Shown piece after piece: positions 63,874-64,000 of a stretch of DNA of 64,000 nucleotides. Numbering within the stretch: position 1 is the stretch's first letter; each line of letters begins with the position of its first letter. The notes beneath the pieces are model-generated. The model was not told the DNA's origin and searched no databases. It worked only from the letters and a program-made list of their open reading frames with translations. The DNA is from JABDMH01 sp964428345. GTDB taxonomy: Bacteria > Bacteroidota > Bacteroidia > Chitinophagales > Saprospiraceae. The stretch lies in assembly GCA_964428345.1 (NCBI GenBank), contig CAYRYD010000001.1, positions 228,510 through 292,509 of the forward strand. The letters are read 5' to 3'. The position numbers and the translations under genes were made by a program.

Positions 63874-64000
63874 TTACTCCAGCAACACCATCTTCCGGGT
63901 CGCCAGGTAGTCTTTTGTTTCCAGCTGGTAATACAGCACTCCGGTACTTCTCAGGTCGGCCCGGTCGACACTCACCCGGCTGTAACCCTTTGGAAAATCT
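63874..64000 (-). CDS. C-terminal end of a T9SS-secreted protein (5' part outside window)
   Basis: The minus-strand frame open at the right edge ends with a TAA at 63876-63874. The 41 visible residues include GYSRVSVDRADLRSTGVLYY and end TRKMVLLE, a typical end of a Saprospiria T9SS type A sorting domain. The passenger domain lies beyond the window. Confidence 0.85.
   Translation of the reverse strand, partial: DFPKGYSRVSVDRADLRSTGVLYYQLETKDYLATRKMVLLE

Noticed and set aside
1..64000. rRNA, tRNA, prophage or intact transposase genes
   Set aside because: I scanned intergenic regions by eye and saw no cloverleaf with a CCA-type end, no rRNA blocks and no integrase or transposase frames. A tRNA or ncRNA covariance search would be decisive.

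Overview
The window looks like a chromosomal segment of a Bacteroidota bacterium, most probably a Saprospiria/Lewinella-type lineage (inference). The evidence is: two proteins with type IX secretion C-terminal sorting domains; TAnnTTTG promoter -7 boxes upstream of several genes; a SusD (RagB) C-terminal remnant; ~800-residue double-FtsX ABC permeases; Bacteroidota-style RibF, Mrp and TyrRS; and many Cys-x-x-Pro fibronectin-III repeats. I found no rRNA, tRNA, CRISPR array, phage module or intact transposase.

Layout. 1-5312 (-): a very large alpha-2-macroglobulin lipoprotein that runs off the left edge. 5400-9026 (-): a tight mrp-nfu-pyrF-yjbR-FAD oxidoreductase operon. 9142-11854 (+): a RibF protein fused in frame to a GT2 glycosyltransferase, then an RluA pseudouridine synthase. 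12.0-17.5 kb (-): small conserved protein, YgiQ radical SAM protein, TypA/BipA, phytanoyl-CoA dioxygenase, cupin. 17.5-19.0 kb: a DUF6265-like lipoprotein flanked by two copies of a degenerate repeat element. 19.0-21.6 kb (+): DUF4382 lipoprotein and a leucine-rich-repeat protein.

21.6-32.7 kb is one functional block. A membrane histidine kinase and an NtrC-type regulator (-) are divergent from an HlyD-type adaptor, two MacB-like ATPases and two large MacB/FtsX-type permeases (+). Three 21-bp repeats lie between the two arms, directly before the regulator start codon. The second ATPase has altered signature and D-loop residues.

32.9-40.1 kb (-): class Ia ribonucleotide reductase (nrdB-nrdA), CorA, an HExxH protein and a LolC/E-type permease. 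40.2-49.9 kb (+): tyrS, an orphan TRAP solute-binding lipoprotein, a frameshifted SusD fossil, a probable 3-keto-glycoside catabolic operon (double DUF1080 protein, Tat-exported Gfo/Idh/MocA oxidoreductase, Ldh-family dehydrogenase), cysE-cysM, and an endonuclease/exonuclease/phosphatase-family protein. 50.0-51.4 kb (+): ECF sigma factor with an RskA-type anti-sigma. 51.6-53.1 kb (-): rmuC and a possible 29-residue membrane peptide. 53.2-54.2 kb (+): WYL regulator. 54.6-59.1 kb (-): ddl and a ten-FnIII T9SS cargo protein. 59.5-62.8 kb (+): pdhA, a TPR membrane protein, ribH and an MBL-fold hydrolase. 62.9-64.0 kb (-): a 2H phosphoesterase and the C-terminal end of another T9SS cargo protein, separated by an intergenic region with strong palindromes.

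Most of this is ordinary housekeeping DNA. The parts most worth a second look are the iteron-controlled kinase/NtrC/ABC block, the RibF-glycosyltransferase fusion, the repeat elements around 17.6-18.7 kb and the SusD fossil. All positions were read by eye; no similarity search was run.
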